Origin: Polyangium jinanense
GTDB lineage: Bacteria; Myxococcota; Polyangia; Polyangiales; Polyangiaceae
Direction of reading: 5' to 3'
Assembly: GCF_028435365.1 (NCBI RefSeq)
Contig: NZ_JAGTJJ010000006.1
Span: 248,001-312,000, forward strand
DNA length: 64,000 nucleotides
Positions 54,929 to 63,760 of the stretch are shown piece after piece. Made by a program: the position numbers and the translations under genes. Under the pieces are notes generated by a model that was given only the letters and a program-made list of their open reading frames with translations, made no database searches and was not told where the DNA came from. How positions within the stretch are numbered: the first letter of the stretch is position 1; each line of letters begins with the position of its first letter.

Positions 54929-56365
54929 ATGAAGAAGTACCTTCACAGACCGGGCACGAAGCTCACCGGCCATTCCACGCCCATCCTCGCCGCGGACTTC
55001 ACCCGAGACGCGTCGCGGCTCGTCTCGGCGGCGTCGAAGGACCCCACGGTTCGCGTGTGGGACGTCGATTCCGCGCGGACCATATCGAAGCTCGAGATCG
55101 CGAAGGGCGTCAACCAGGCTTGCCTGTTCCCGACCGGGGACCGGCTGGCCGCCACGTTCGACGATCGGGTCGTTCGTGTATACGCGCTTGAAAGCGGCGA
55201 GGAGCTCGCGCGCGCGCGCCAGATGATGCGCCATCCCCGGGCGCTTTGCGTGTCTCCGGGCGGCGGGGTGTACTGGGCGGGCTTCGGCGACGACAACACC
55301 GTCGTCTGGTCGTGGCGCCCCGGCGAGGACCCGAAGCCGCTCCTCCGGGACATTCCCTCCTTCGAGCCCGAATGCAGTTTGTCGCTCGCCCGGGATGGCG
55401 AGGAGCTGTGGTGCTTCTTCGAGTGGGATCTCGTGGGCTTCGACACGCGGACGGGCGCGGAGATCGCGCGGTTCAAGGAAGACCGAGACGTGGCCCTCGG
55501 GGAAGGCTTCGTGCTCTCTCCCGAGCGATGCGCCGTGGCCGTGAAATCATCGCTCAACCGTGATGACGATCCGGTCCGGCCGCGCCTCTACAAGTGGGAC
55601 CTCGATTCCGACGTGCATTGCTGGGACACGGAAATCCTGGGATATCCCTATGGCGACAAACCGCTGCTGACGATGGCCCGGAGCAAGCGCTGGGTCGCGA
55701 GCGTCGGCAAAGCTTCCGTGATGTTTCATTCGCTTCGCAGCGGGCGAGCGCTCGGGATGCTGCCCTGCGAGGTGCCAGCGGCGACCCTTTCCTGCCAGCG
55801 TTTGTCTCCGGACGACCGCCTCCTCGCGGTCGGTGCTTCGAACGGCGACCTTTTCCTCTACGACCTCGGCGATTCCTTGCTCGAACCGAGCGTGGCGGCG
55901 TCGCACATCGCCACGCGCTCTCGTCAGGGCAGCCCGCTCCTCTTGCGACTGCAGAAACGGCCGGGGCTCTGGCTACGGGTGCACGAGGACGGCAGTCTCG
56001 AGCGGGCCGAAGGCGATGCCCGCGCCGACGCGCTCATCACGCCGCTGGCCGGCCAGGCCAGCCATGGAAAGAACGTGGCGGTTCATCCCCTCCGCCTTCG
56101 CTGGGAGCTTCGCAGGCGCCTCTGGCAGCACGACCTCACGAAGCCCTCGCCCTTTCACGCGTCTCGTCCCGTGCAGGTCTTCCTCGGAGCCGACCTGATC
56201 GTCGAGGGCTACCTCGGCGTCGGGCGTGACCCGGGAGCGGGGCAAGACATCCTCGGCGTCGACAGCGACCCCGACGGCGTCGGAGAGCGGGTCGCCGGAG
56301 AACTCGGCGCCCGGACGATCCTCGCCGGCATCGACGACCTCTTGGCGTTGCTCCCGACCGACTGA
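54929..56365 (+). CDS. WD40/beta-propeller protein
   Basis: A cytoplasmic protein of 478 residues when started at the ATG at 54929; a GTG at 54902 is possible. Several WD40-like blades are visible: LTGHSTPILAADFTRDASRL with TVRVWDVDSA, DRVVRVYALESGE, DNTVVWSWRPGED and NGDLFLYDLGD. The final 100 residues lose the pattern and end in LGARTILAGIDDLLALLP, possibly a small alpha/beta cap. No signal peptide. It probably serves as a protein interaction platform. It lies just before the duplicated segment and 85 bp after the P450. Confidence 0.8.
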   Translation: MKKYLHRPGTKLTGHSTPILAADFTRDASRLVSAASKDPTVRVWDVDSARTISKLEIAKGVNQACLFPTGDRLAATFDDRVVRVYALESGEELARARQMMRHPRALCVSPGGGVYWAGFGDDNTVVWSWRPGEDPKPLLRDIPSFEPECSLSLARDGEELWCFFEWDLVGFDTRTGAEIARFKEDRDVALGEGFVLSPERCAVAVKSSLNRDDDPVRPRLYKWDLDSDVHCWDTEILGYPYGDKPLLTMARSKRWVASVGKASVMFHSLRSGRALGMLPCEVPAATLSCQRLSPDDRLLAVGASNGDLFLYDLGDSLLEPSVAASHIATRSRQGSPLLLRLQKRPGLWLRVHEDGSLERAEGDARADALITPLAGQASHGKNVAVHPLRLRWELRRRLWQHDLTKPSPFHASRPVQVFLGADLIVEGYLGVGRDPGAGQDILGVDSDPDGVGERVAGELGARTILAGIDDLLALLPTD

Positions 56366-56384
56366 CCGCGCGGAGGTTCGTCGC

Positions 56385-56628
56385 GCCGCGGAGGTGATCC
56401 GGCCCGCTCCCGCTCCCACGGAAGCTTCCTGCCCGTCCACCACTTCCTACCTCTCCGGCGCCCGCTTCCGGTACACTCGCGCCCATGGTGGCCCCCTCCC
56501 CGTAGCCCGCCGTCGAAGCGGCGATTTGGCTCGCCTTCGCTCCCGGCGGCGGCCATTTCACCGCCGTCGCGATCGGCCCCCACCACCTCCTCACCGTCGC
56601 GCGCGTCTGCGAGAACGCGCCTTACGTA
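56385..56628 (+). repeat. Direct repeat copy A of the 59875-60118 segment
   Basis: This 244-bp stretch matches 59875-60118 without gaps at an offset of exactly 3,490 bp. The first 20 bp are less alike; from 56403 on the match is about 95%. It covers the promoter-proximal region and first 48 codons of the gene at 59975. Identity ends abruptly after TACGTA at 56628. Confidence 0.9.
56485..56628 (+). pseudogene. Broken 5' copy of the pseudoprotease/TPR gene
   Basis: The 144 bases from the ATG at 56485 match the first 48 codons of the gene at 59975 with seven mismatches and no indel. One mismatch turns codon 7 from CAG to TAG, so translation would stop after six residues. Beyond codon 48 the homology is lost. 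This is a truncated and nonsense-mutated relic of a duplication. Confidence 0.88.
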
Positions 56629-56884
56629 GCCGAAGCGCACGGGCGCTTGCCACAGCCGTCGCCGAGGGCAGAGCCGGATCGTCGCGCACCGATGGCGGTA
56701 GGCTTTGGCTGCTTCACGCAAGCGCCCCGCGGCGCGCTCGCGGTCCCCGAGCTTGAAACCGTAGCTCCACGTCCGCCGAGGATGACCCGTCCGAATGAAG
56801 GCTCAACGGTCGAGTAAAGCGAACCATGAAGAGAGGCACGCAGGTGGCTTGCGATGGTGTCCGCAGACAGCAGGCTTCCCGCCC
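56629..56884. other. No supported gene
   Basis: After the end of the duplicated segment I see no protein-like frame on either strand. A minus-strand stretch reading GFKLGDRERAAGRLREAA looks faintly like a TPR fragment, but it has no start and is too short to call. Confidence 0.5.
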
Positions 56885-57103
56885 ATGGCGCACATTCTCG
56901 CACTCGTCGATCATGGCCCCGGCGTGCTCGAGGCCGACGCTCCGCCGGAATCGGCACAGCAGCGGCTGACAAAGCCGAGGAGCGTCGGCAGCTCGTCCGG
57001 TCCGCGAGAATCCGGAGACATCTTGGAGCGGGTGGATCGAGAGTCCGATCAATCGTTTCCCGCAAGCGATCCGCCGGGCTGGATACCCTCGTGGACTGGC
57101 TAG
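56885..57103 (+). CDS. Small protein with conserved FPASDPP end
   Basis: A 72-residue product if started at the ATG at 56885; the frame is open to 56795. The C-terminus, ERVDRESDQSFPASDPPGWI, has the pattern of small proteobacterial proteins ending (E/D)-x-S-FPASDPP-x-W, known from many genomes but without a function. No good ribosome site is visible and the N-terminal half looks unconserved, so the start, and whether the gene is intact, are uncertain. Its stop overlaps the stop of the convergent DUF488 gene by four bases. Confidence 0.5.
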   Translation: MAHILALVDHGPGVLEADAPPESAQQRLTKPRSVGSSSGPRESGDILERVDRESDQSFPASDPPGWIPSWTG

Positions 57104-57609
57104 AGACGGGTCGACGCCTTGCGCGAAGCCGTGGAGGCGCCGGACGACGTCGACCTCACACCGGGCCCCGACGAACGCGACGCGGCCTTGACGGTCCCGC
57201 GGAACATCCGAGCGATCACGCCGTGGAGGACGACCGCCTGGTTGTGGTGCTCGTCCTTGGCCCCGAAGACGAGCGTCACCGTCCCCCGCTTTGCCCGCTC
57301 CACGAGCTCGTCCACGAGCCTCGCAGCCGGCTGCTGGCGGAGCTCGGCGCGATAACGCACCGCGAACTCCTCCCATCGGGCCTCATCGTGACCGAACCAG
57401 CGCCGAAGCTCGGCGCTCGGCGCGATTTCCTTCATCCAGGCATCGATCGCAAGCGCATCCTTGCGCACGCCCCGCGGCCATAGGCGGTCCACGAGCACCC
57501 GGTACCCGTCGGCCGCTTCAGGTTCCTCGTATGCCCGCTTGAGCCGGACCGCGCAGATCGTATTGCCGCCGCCTCGTGCCTGTCGCGTTCCGCCCCGTGG
57601 ACCGGTCAT
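57100..57609 (-). CDS. DUF488 (YeaO-like) protein
   Basis: A small cytoplasmic protein of 169 residues, starting at the ATG at 57609 with GAGGAAGG upstream. Family marks are VRLKRAYEEPEAADGYRVLV, DRLWPRGVRKD, WMKEIAPSAELRRWF and LVFGAKDEHHNQAVVL. DUF488 proteins of this group are common, often near stress genes, and have no proven biochemical role. The last 30 residues are Ser/Arg-rich and extend beyond the family's usual end, perhaps because an earlier stop has been lost. It lies inside the segment bracketed by the 244-bp repeats. Confidence 0.87.
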   Translation of the reverse strand: MTGPRGGTRQARGGGNTICAVRLKRAYEEPEAADGYRVLVDRLWPRGVRKDALAIDAWMKEIAPSAELRRWFGHDEARWEEFAVRYRAELRQQPAARLVDELVERAKRGTVTLVFGAKDEHHNQAVVLHGVIARMFRGTVKAASRSSGPGVRSTSSGASTASRKASTRL

Positions 57610-57663
57610 GATCAAAACCTTCCTCGACGAAACATGAGAACGAAACATGGGAGACTTGCACGA

Positions 57664-59376
57664 CTACGGCCTGGCAGGCAGCGTGTAGCGGGTCGTGATG
57701 GCTTCGGAGATCAACGCGCGGCTCTGCCGGGGCGTGAGATCCGTGCGCGCGGCGATCTCCGCGGCCGTCGCTGACAAGGCAGGGTCCTTGACCGCTTCGG
57801 CAAACCAACGCGTGTAATCGCCCTGCGCGAGGTGGTAGAGCCACGTCTCGTCGTCGACCCCGTCTGCGATCTCGACGAATACGGCCAGGTTACGGGCACG
57901 AAGGTTCAGCCGTTCGTCCGGGCCCCGGAAATAAAAGCTCTTTTCGCGAAGGTTGCCCTCGGCGTACTTCCGAAGGTGCCTCAGGTGCTCCCCCCGCCCT
58001 GGCGCCGGCGTCACCCAGCGCGGCTTTTGACCCGCGCCGCGATTCCATACGAGCACGTCCCCGGGGCGCGGAGGCTCGGTCACCGGAGGCGGTGGGACTC
58101 CGATCGCCACGCTGAAGGCCACGAGCTCCGGTTCAGGCATCGGCCCGACCGAGATCACGACGTCGATACGCTCGAGGATCGGGACGGCAATCTCGTCGGC
58201 ATGGAGGGTGACGAGGACGAGCTCGCCCACCTCCTGCGGAAACGTGAGGGACACGGGTCCCCAAGCGGACGGCCAGACATGATGCGCCTCGTCTATCAGG
58301 ATCCAGTGGGGTCGACCCGTCCGCGCGCGCATCGATTGCAGCCGGGGGAAGAGCTGCTCGAGGAACGCAGGCCTGTCGCCGAGCGCGATTGCAAGGAGAT
58401 TGACCGACACGTCCGTGTCGGGGTTGTCGAGCACGCGCAGAATTTCGTCGATGCTCGGCGGACGACGCATGTCCCCGAGCTCGATGGCGTCTTCGAATCG
58501 AGAATAGTCACCCTCGGGATCGATGGCGATGAACTGGTACGATTGCTCCGCCAGCCGTTCGAGCAGCGCCATTGCGAATGTCGTCTTGCCGCTGCCGGAC
58601 GGGCCCACCACGAGGACGTTGCCTCCGTACGGAGGGATGAGCAGCGGCTGGCCGTCGTCCGTCGTACCGAGCAGCGCGTGCCGGCGCGTCAGGCGGGGCT
58701 CGACGTGGCGCAGGTCGTCGTCGAGGAGCCCGTCGACGAGCTCGATGACCCCCCGCCCGTTTTCGCCTTTCGTTACGAGGTCCGCGCGCTCCCTGAGCGA
58801 TGGAACGGCGTCGGCCGTGGCCGCGGAGCACTCGCAGAGCGCGAGGAAGGCGTGATCGTTCTCGGCATTGCCGATGCCTACGACCTCGTGCGGCGACATT
58901 CCGAGCTCTTGCAAGGCGACGCGGAGACCGCTGCCTTTGCCGACCTCCGCAGGGAGCACCATCAGTGCGTCCTGGTTATACACCATCCGTAACTCCAGGC
59001 CGCTCTGTCGAATCACGTCGAGCACCGCACGATCCTGCGAGGCATGCGTCGCCACGATGGCGCGACCCACAGAGAGAGGACCCACTCCCGTTTCGCGAAG
59101 CCTATCGACGAACCACGGCGGCGGTGCTTCCGCGAGGACGCGTTCCTCGCGCCCGATGGGACGATAAAGGACGGCGCCGTTCTCGGCGACGATGCGATCA
59201 AAAAGCTCGGGGCGAGGGAGAATGGCCAACAAGTCGCCGAGGACGCGTCCGGTCACGAGCACCACCTTCCGGCCGGTCGCGCGCAGGCGCTCCAGCGCTG
59301 CGAAGGTCTCGTCGGTGACCGCGCCGTGCTTGGCGAGCGTGCCGTCATAGTCGCACGTGAGCGCGAGGTATCGCAT
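57664..59376 (-). CDS. HAD phosphatase fused to a P-loop ATPase
   Basis: A 570-residue two-domain protein. The N-terminal 230 residues are a Cof-type HAD phosphatase: CDYDGTLAKHG with nucleophile Asp9 and Asp11, VLVTGR as the second motif, and GIGNAENDHAFL with the metal-binding acidic pair. Next is a P-loop ATPase with Walker A GPSGSGKT near 258 and Walker B ILIDEAHHVWP, similar to DUF87/HerA-type ATPases. A C-terminal helical part ends in a helix-turn-helix-like region. The start at 59376 puts the HAD motif at the usual place. Joining a sugar-phosphatase-like domain to a DNA-translocase-like ATPase is unusual. Function unknown. Confidence 0.85.
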   Translation of the reverse strand: MRYLALTCDYDGTLAKHGAVTDETFAALERLRATGRKVVLVTGRVLGDLLAILPRPELFDRIVAENGAVLYRPIGREERVLAEAPPPWFVDRLRETGVGPLSVGRAIVATHASQDRAVLDVIRQSGLELRMVYNQDALMVLPAEVGKGSGLRVALQELGMSPHEVVGIGNAENDHAFLALCECSAATADAVPSLRERADLVTKGENGRGVIELVDGLLDDDLRHVEPRLTRRHALLGTTDDGQPLLIPPYGGNVLVVGPSGSGKTTFAMALLERLAEQSYQFIAIDPEGDYSRFEDAIELGDMRRPPSIDEILRVLDNPDTDVSVNLLAIALGDRPAFLEQLFPRLQSMRARTGRPHWILIDEAHHVWPSAWGPVSLTFPQEVGELVLVTLHADEIAVPILERIDVVISVGPMPEPELVAFSVAIGVPPPPVTEPPRPGDVLVWNRGAGQKPRWVTPAPGRGEHLRHLRKYAEGNLREKSFYFRGPDERLNLRARNLAVFVEIADGVDDETWLYHLAQGDYTRWFAEAVKDPALSATAAEIAARTDLTPRQSRALISEAITTRYTLPARP

Positions 59377-59974
59377 GCGCGCTCTCTTGCGCGGCACCGG
59401 AGGACGTCAATCGGTGGCGCATGGCAACGCAGGTATGACAACACCCATCAACTCGACCGGTAACGCTCATGTTTCGAGCTCGTCCGCCCGGCGCTGGAGC
59501 GCGGTTGAGTTGACATCGACCCCCAGCCGGAGACCACTGCGAGGTCGGCAAGCCGACATCGACCCCCAGCCGGAGACCACTGCGAGGTCGGCAAGCCGAC
59601 ATCGACCCCCAGCCGGAGACCACTGCGAGGTCGGCAAGCCGACATCAACCCCCAGCCGGAAGGCTCGGGAAGGTCCGCGTGTCGGCATCGATATCGCGCC
59701 GATGACCTTCGGGAGGTCTCCGAGGAGGGGTCAAGTACGAGCTTTCGGCCTGGAGGTGGCTTCCGCGCGGGTAACTCCACCCGCTCTTGAACCTCTTGCA
59801 GGATTCCCCGTGGGTTCTTTCCATGACCACGCACCCGCTTGCGCTGCCGGCGGCGGTCGTGGCGTACGACGAGCGTCGCGAAGGTGATCTCTCCCGCTCC
59901 CGCTCCCACGCCCGCTTCCTGCCCGTCCATCACTTCCTACCTCTCCGGGGCCCGCTTCCGGTACACTCGCGCCC
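59377..59974. other. Intergenic region with minisatellite and duplicated promoter segment
   Basis: No gene is supported in these 598 bases. From left to right it holds the divergent upstream region of the HAD/ATPase gene, a 43-bp tandem repeat (59512-59662), about 200 bases without features, and from 59875 the second copy of the 244-bp repeat, which runs into the gene at 59975. Confidence 0.6.
59512..59662. repeat. 43-bp tandem repeat, 3.5 copies
   Basis: Units at 59512-59554, 59555-59597 and 59598-59640 are identical by eye; a partial fourth runs to about 59660 with one change (CGACC to CAACC). The unit begins GACATCGACCCCCAGCCGGA and ends GGTCGGCAAGCC. The length is not a multiple of three, so no frame gives a periodic protein, which argues for a non-coding minisatellite. 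The arms GAGGTCGG and complementary bases could form weak hairpins. Confidence 0.9.
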
Positions 59975-60118
59975 ATGGTGGCCCCCTCCCCGCAGCCCGC
60001 CGTCGAGGCGGCGATTTGGCTCGCCTTCGCTCCCGGCGGCGGCCACTTCACCGCCGTCGCGGTCGGCCCCCACCACCTCCTCACGGTCGGGCGCGTCTGC
60101 GAGAACGCCCCTTACGTA
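59875..60118 (+). repeat. Direct repeat copy B
   Basis: The intact partner of 56385-56628. It contains 100 bases upstream and the first 48 codons of the gene at 59975. Confidence 0.9.
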
Positions 60119-62608
60119 AAACTCCTCCGCGCCGGCGAGCAGGTCCGCACCGCCGAGATCGTGCAGGTCCTGCCGCCCGAAGAGGGCGACCTCGCCATCC
60201 TCCGTTGCGCCGAGGAGCTGCCGCACGTCCTGCGGCTCATGCCGGCCGACGAGTTCAAGGACTTCGACCTCGACACCCCAGTCACCCTCGTCGGCTTCCG
60301 CGACAGCGTCGAGAACGCCCTCGCCAAGCGCGCCGTCGTCCTGCACTGGAGCAGCGTCTCGCTCATCGCCGGCGAACCCGAAGAGCCGCCGCCTCGCAAG
60401 TCCCAGCCCGACACCCTCCCGCCCCTGCCGCGCCTCCTCCAGGTCGTCCACGAAAACGAGGCCGGCGGGCCCCTCCTCGACAGCCGCCAGCGCCTCATCG
60501 GCATCGCGGGCCGCCACGAGGGCGAGGGCGGCACCGAGGGCATCGTCACCACCATCGACCGCTTCTACGAGCACAACCGCAAGTGGAAGATCCTCCTCGG
60601 CCCGCCGGCCGCCACGCGCGTCGCGAAGGCGCCGACCATGGCGCAGTCGTTCGTCCTCATGCACCTCGTCGCGGCCCAGCACGAGGAGCACGAGGGCACG
60701 AATCCCGCCACGCTCGTCGAGCACTACCGCGCCGCCCTGCGCCTCGACGCCTCCTCCGGCGCCGCGCACCTCGGCCTCGCTCACGCCAAGAGCGTCGCCG
60801 GCGAGATCGACGAGGACGTCTTCCGCAGCATCGGCCGCGCCTGCGGGCTCCTCCCGGCCTCCGAGTGGTCGCCCGAGTGCGCCGACGCGCGCCTCGCGAA
60901 CCTCCTGCGCTCCTCGAAGCACCTGCACGGCGTCGTCACCGCCCTCCGCGCCGACCTCAAGAAGGGCCGTCCCCTCGCCGAGTGGGCCGCGCTCGGTCGC
61001 GCCGTCGCCGACCTCGTCCACGCCCCGCCGCCCGACTCCGAGGACCCGAACCGCCCGCGCCCGCCCGAAAAAGCCGCCGGTCGCCTCCTCCTCTGGGCCG
61101 GCCAGCCTCGCAGCGTCATCGCCATCCCCTCGCGCGAGCAGCCCGACATCCTCCGCGCGGCCGCCTTCCTCCTCGTCAACCACGCCGAGCAGGCCCTCTT
61201 CTGGCTCGACGATCCTCAGGAGGACGAGGAGGTCGAGTCGAGCCGCATGGAGACGACCCAGCAGCTCGTCCTCGCGCTCCGCTGGATCGCTCGCTGCCGC
61301 GAGGGCACGTACGACGGACTCCTCTCGCGCGAGGTCGCCGAGAAACACGGCGCCATCCTCGGCAAGCTCATGCCCGGCGGCGACGTCTTCTCCTGGCACG
61401 CGCACGCCGTCGCCAAGGCGTACCACGGCGAGATCGAGAGCGGCCTCGAGGATCTCGACCGCGCCATGCGCCTCCTCTCGCCGATGGCCCTGCCGGGCCG
61501 CTGGTCGCGTGAGTTCCCCGGCCTGCTCCCCACGCCCGCGCAGCTCGCCGCCGTCTTCGGCCGCGTCGTGCTCGATCAAGGTAAGCCCGAGCTCGCCCGC
61601 AAGGCGCTCGAAAAGCTGCCGATGCCGGGCTCGGACGACGCCCACGGCGCCGAGCTCACGAGCATCGAGAAGAAGCTCCGCGCCCTCGCCGGCGTCGACG
61701 CCGAGGTCGAGGTCTCGCCCGACCGCGCCCTCCTCAAGGCCAGCCGCAAGGATCCACGCGCCGTGCGCCTCGCCCGCGTGCTCGCGTTCTTCGCCGAGGC
61801 GGACCTGCCGCGCGAGCGCCTCGGCGATCTCGGCGAGGCCCTGCCGGTCCTGCTCAAGCTCGGCTTCTTGCGCGAGGAGGCCGATGTCGTCTCCTACGAG
61901 CCCACGTTCCGGGCACGCGTGCGCGACTTGCTCTCGCCCGATCAGCGCATCGCGGCCCTGCACGAGGCGCTCGACCTCCTGCTCATGGCCTACCTCGAGG
62001 CGAGCGCGCGCGAGCGCACCGAGCTCTGGCCGCACGTCCAGGAGACCACGAAGGCCGCGGTCGAGCACCAGATCGAGTTCGTCCCCGCGGCCGAGCTCCT
62101 CGCCCGCGTGGGCAACCAGCGCGCGCGCGAGCTCTCGTATGCCGAGGCGCGCGAGCTGCTCGAACAAGCCCACGACCTCGGGAGCCGCGGCTCGGCGCCC
62201 GCCGATCTCTGCGCCGAGATCGACATGGATCTCGGCTGGGTCGAGGTCCTCTCGGGCACGACGCCGCGTTCGCAGGAGCGGCTCGAGCGGGCTTTGAACT
62301 TTTACAACGAAATGGCCATGACCTCGACCGGCGCGACCCCGCACCGTCGAATGGCGCGTATCCATTACAGCCTCGCGCGACTCGCCGTGAGCAAGAGTGA
62401 TCGCGACGCCGCATACATGAACGCGTGCCGCGCGCTGGAGGAGGCCGATCGCGGCTTCGAGCCGGGCACGCGCAAGGCCGCGCAGATCTATACGAGCCTC
62501 GCCCACCTCTTCCTCGACCTCGGCGATCACCTGCGCGCGCGCAAAGCCACGGCGCGGATCTCGCCGCGCGAGCGCGAGACCCGCACCGATCTCGCGTTCG
62601 ATTCCTGA
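59975..62608 (+). CDS. Degenerate trypsin-like domain fused to TPR-like repeats
   Basis: An 877-residue protein with no signal peptide. Residues about 10-205 follow the plan of a trypsin-like serine protease: HHLLTVGRV where active enzymes have LTAAHV, EEGDLAIL with Asp72, and NEAGGPLLD where active enzymes have GNSGGPL. Thus the catalytic His is Arg40 and the nucleophile Ser is Ala163; only Asp72 remains. The other 650 residues are helical and TPR-like (VEHYRAALRLDASSGAAHLG; ARIHYSLARLAVSKSDRDAA). It should be an inactive binding module on a repeat scaffold. It is 60 bp upstream of DUF2169 and vgrG genes, suggesting a part in type VI secretion. Confidence 0.82.
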   Translation: MVAPSPQPAVEAAIWLAFAPGGGHFTAVAVGPHHLLTVGRVCENAPYVKLLRAGEQVRTAEIVQVLPPEEGDLAILRCAEELPHVLRLMPADEFKDFDLDTPVTLVGFRDSVENALAKRAVVLHWSSVSLIAGEPEEPPPRKSQPDTLPPLPRLLQVVHENEAGGPLLDSRQRLIGIAGRHEGEGGTEGIVTTIDRFYEHNRKWKILLGPPAATRVAKAPTMAQSFVLMHLVAAQHEEHEGTNPATLVEHYRAALRLDASSGAAHLGLAHAKSVAGEIDEDVFRSIGRACGLLPASEWSPECADARLANLLRSSKHLHGVVTALRADLKKGRPLAEWAALGRAVADLVHAPPPDSEDPNRPRPPEKAAGRLLLWAGQPRSVIAIPSREQPDILRAAAFLLVNHAEQALFWLDDPQEDEEVESSRMETTQQLVLALRWIARCREGTYDGLLSREVAEKHGAILGKLMPGGDVFSWHAHAVAKAYHGEIESGLEDLDRAMRLLSPMALPGRWSREFPGLLPTPAQLAAVFGRVVLDQGKPELARKALEKLPMPGSDDAHGAELTSIEKKLRALAGVDAEVEVSPDRALLKASRKDPRAVRLARVLAFFAEADLPRERLGDLGEALPVLLKLGFLREEADVVSYEPTFRARVRDLLSPDQRIAALHEALDLLLMAYLEASARERTELWPHVQETTKAAVEHQIEFVPAAELLARVGNQRARELSYAEARELLEQAHDLGSRGSAPADLCAEIDMDLGWVEVLSGTTPRSQERLERALNFYNEMAMTSTGATPHRRMARIHYSLARLAVSKSDRDAAYMNACRALEEADRGFEPGTRKAAQIYTSLAHLFLDLGDHLRARKATARISPRERETRTDLAFDS

Positions 62609-62668
62609 TTCGTTCACGCCCGGAACGCTTGTGGCGCGGCGCCTTCCGCGTTTACCATCCGTTCCGCA

Positions 62669-63757
62669 ATGAATTTCGAAACGCTCGTCGAGAACATCAG
62701 CTGGGCGAGCGTAGACGGCGAGACGATGATGGACCGTCACGGCCGTGACGTCGCCGTCGTCGTCGCCAAGGTCGCCTACAAGGTGAGCCGCGAGGGCGCG
62801 CCGAGGCTCGCGCTCGCGCCGGTGCGTCGCGTGGACGAGGGGGACGGCGGCGGGGGCGTGCGTTTTCCCGCGGATCTCGTGGCCGACGAGAAACCCGGCA
62901 CCGACGTCGGCCTCGTGGGCGTCGCGTATCCGCCGCCGCGCTCAGCCGGGACCAAGGGGCGCGTTTATGCGTGGCTCCAGGTCGGCACGCTGCGCAAGGT
63001 CGTCGTCGTGCACGGGCCGCGCGTGCACGTGAAGAACTGGCGCGGCGCCGTCGCTCCCTCGGATCCCGCGCCGTTCGTCGAGCCCGTGCCGCTCCGCTTC
63101 GACAAGTGTCACGGCGGCCTCGACCCCATCACGGGCGCGTTCGAGCCTGCGAATCCCATCGGGATGGGTTTTTCAAGCCAGCCCACCCGCCTCCTCGGCG
63201 AGCCCGCGCCGCCGCTCGAACCGGCTTCGATCGAGGAAGGCGGCGCCCCGTGTCACGCCTCGTACGGCGCCTTCGCGCCGATCCCGGCGCACTGGGAGCC
63301 GCGGCGCTCGCGCATCGGCACGCACGACGCGGCGTGGTCGAAGAGCCGCGCGCCCGTGCGGCCGCGCGATTTTGATCCGATGCACCACACCTGGTCGGTC
63401 CCGGGTTTGCACAGCGGAACGCCGCTCCTCGGCGACGAGCCGGTCGAGGTGGGCGGCGTCTTGCCGGACGGCGTCTGGCGCTTCCGTTTGCCCCGGTACG
63501 CCGTGCAGTTCGGCAGCCAGATCGACGGCAAGAAGGTCGCGTACGAGACGCACCTCGACGGGTTTCTGATCGATACCGAGACCCGCGCCGTGGAGCTCAC
63601 GTGGCGGGCGTCGATCGTGCTGCCGCGAAAATGGGAGCGGCTCGAGCGGATCTACGTGCTCGGGGTGGGCACGCTCCCGGAGGACGTGATCCGCGACCCG
63701 AGCCGGAGCGTAGGGGCGGGACGGGCCGCGGATCCGACGCGCGCGAGGAGTGTGTAG
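62669..63757 (+). CDS. DUF2169 protein, probable T6SS effector-loading factor
   Basis: A 362-residue cytoplasmic protein. It has the DUF2169 pattern: an N-terminal strand region with VVVAKVAYKVS, then FDKCHGGLDP, the conserved ANPIGMGF, and EPRRSRIGTHDAAWSKSRAP followed by PRDFDPMHHTWSVPGL. DUF2169 proteins are encoded beside vgrG and PAAR genes and are thought to help mount effectors on the type VI secretion spike. The vgrG-like gene begins 3 bp after its stop, so the two are co-translated. Confidence 0.88.
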   Translation: MNFETLVENISWASVDGETMMDRHGRDVAVVVAKVAYKVSREGAPRLALAPVRRVDEGDGGGGVRFPADLVADEKPGTDVGLVGVAYPPPRSAGTKGRVYAWLQVGTLRKVVVVHGPRVHVKNWRGAVAPSDPAPFVEPVPLRFDKCHGGLDPITGAFEPANPIGMGFSSQPTRLLGEPAPPLEPASIEEGGAPCHASYGAFAPIPAHWEPRRSRIGTHDAAWSKSRAPVRPRDFDPMHHTWSVPGLHSGTPLLGDEPVEVGGVLPDGVWRFRLPRYAVQFGSQIDGKKVAYETHLDGFLIDTETRAVELTWRASIVLPRKWERLERIYVLGVGTLPEDVIRDPSRSVGAGRAADPTRARSV

Positions 63758-63760
63758 GCC

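Noticed and set aside
56629..56884. Possible minus-strand TPR gene remnant
   Set aside because: Only about 20 residues look TPR-like, with no start or flanking repeats; too little to call.
59512..59662. Possible CRISPR array
   Set aside because: The units are directly adjacent with no spacers between them and no cas genes are in the window.
59467..59688. Repetitive minus-strand frames across the tandem repeat
   Set aside because: A 43-bp unit shifts frame each copy, so the repeated peptides arise in all frames; no ribosome site or conserved protein.
59930..62740. A 936-codon open frame on the minus strand opposite the pseudoprotease gene
   Set aside because: It mirrors the plus-strand gene, begins inside the next gene and has a biased Glu/Gly/Leu/Arg composition without motifs. 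It is a high-GC antisense shadow.
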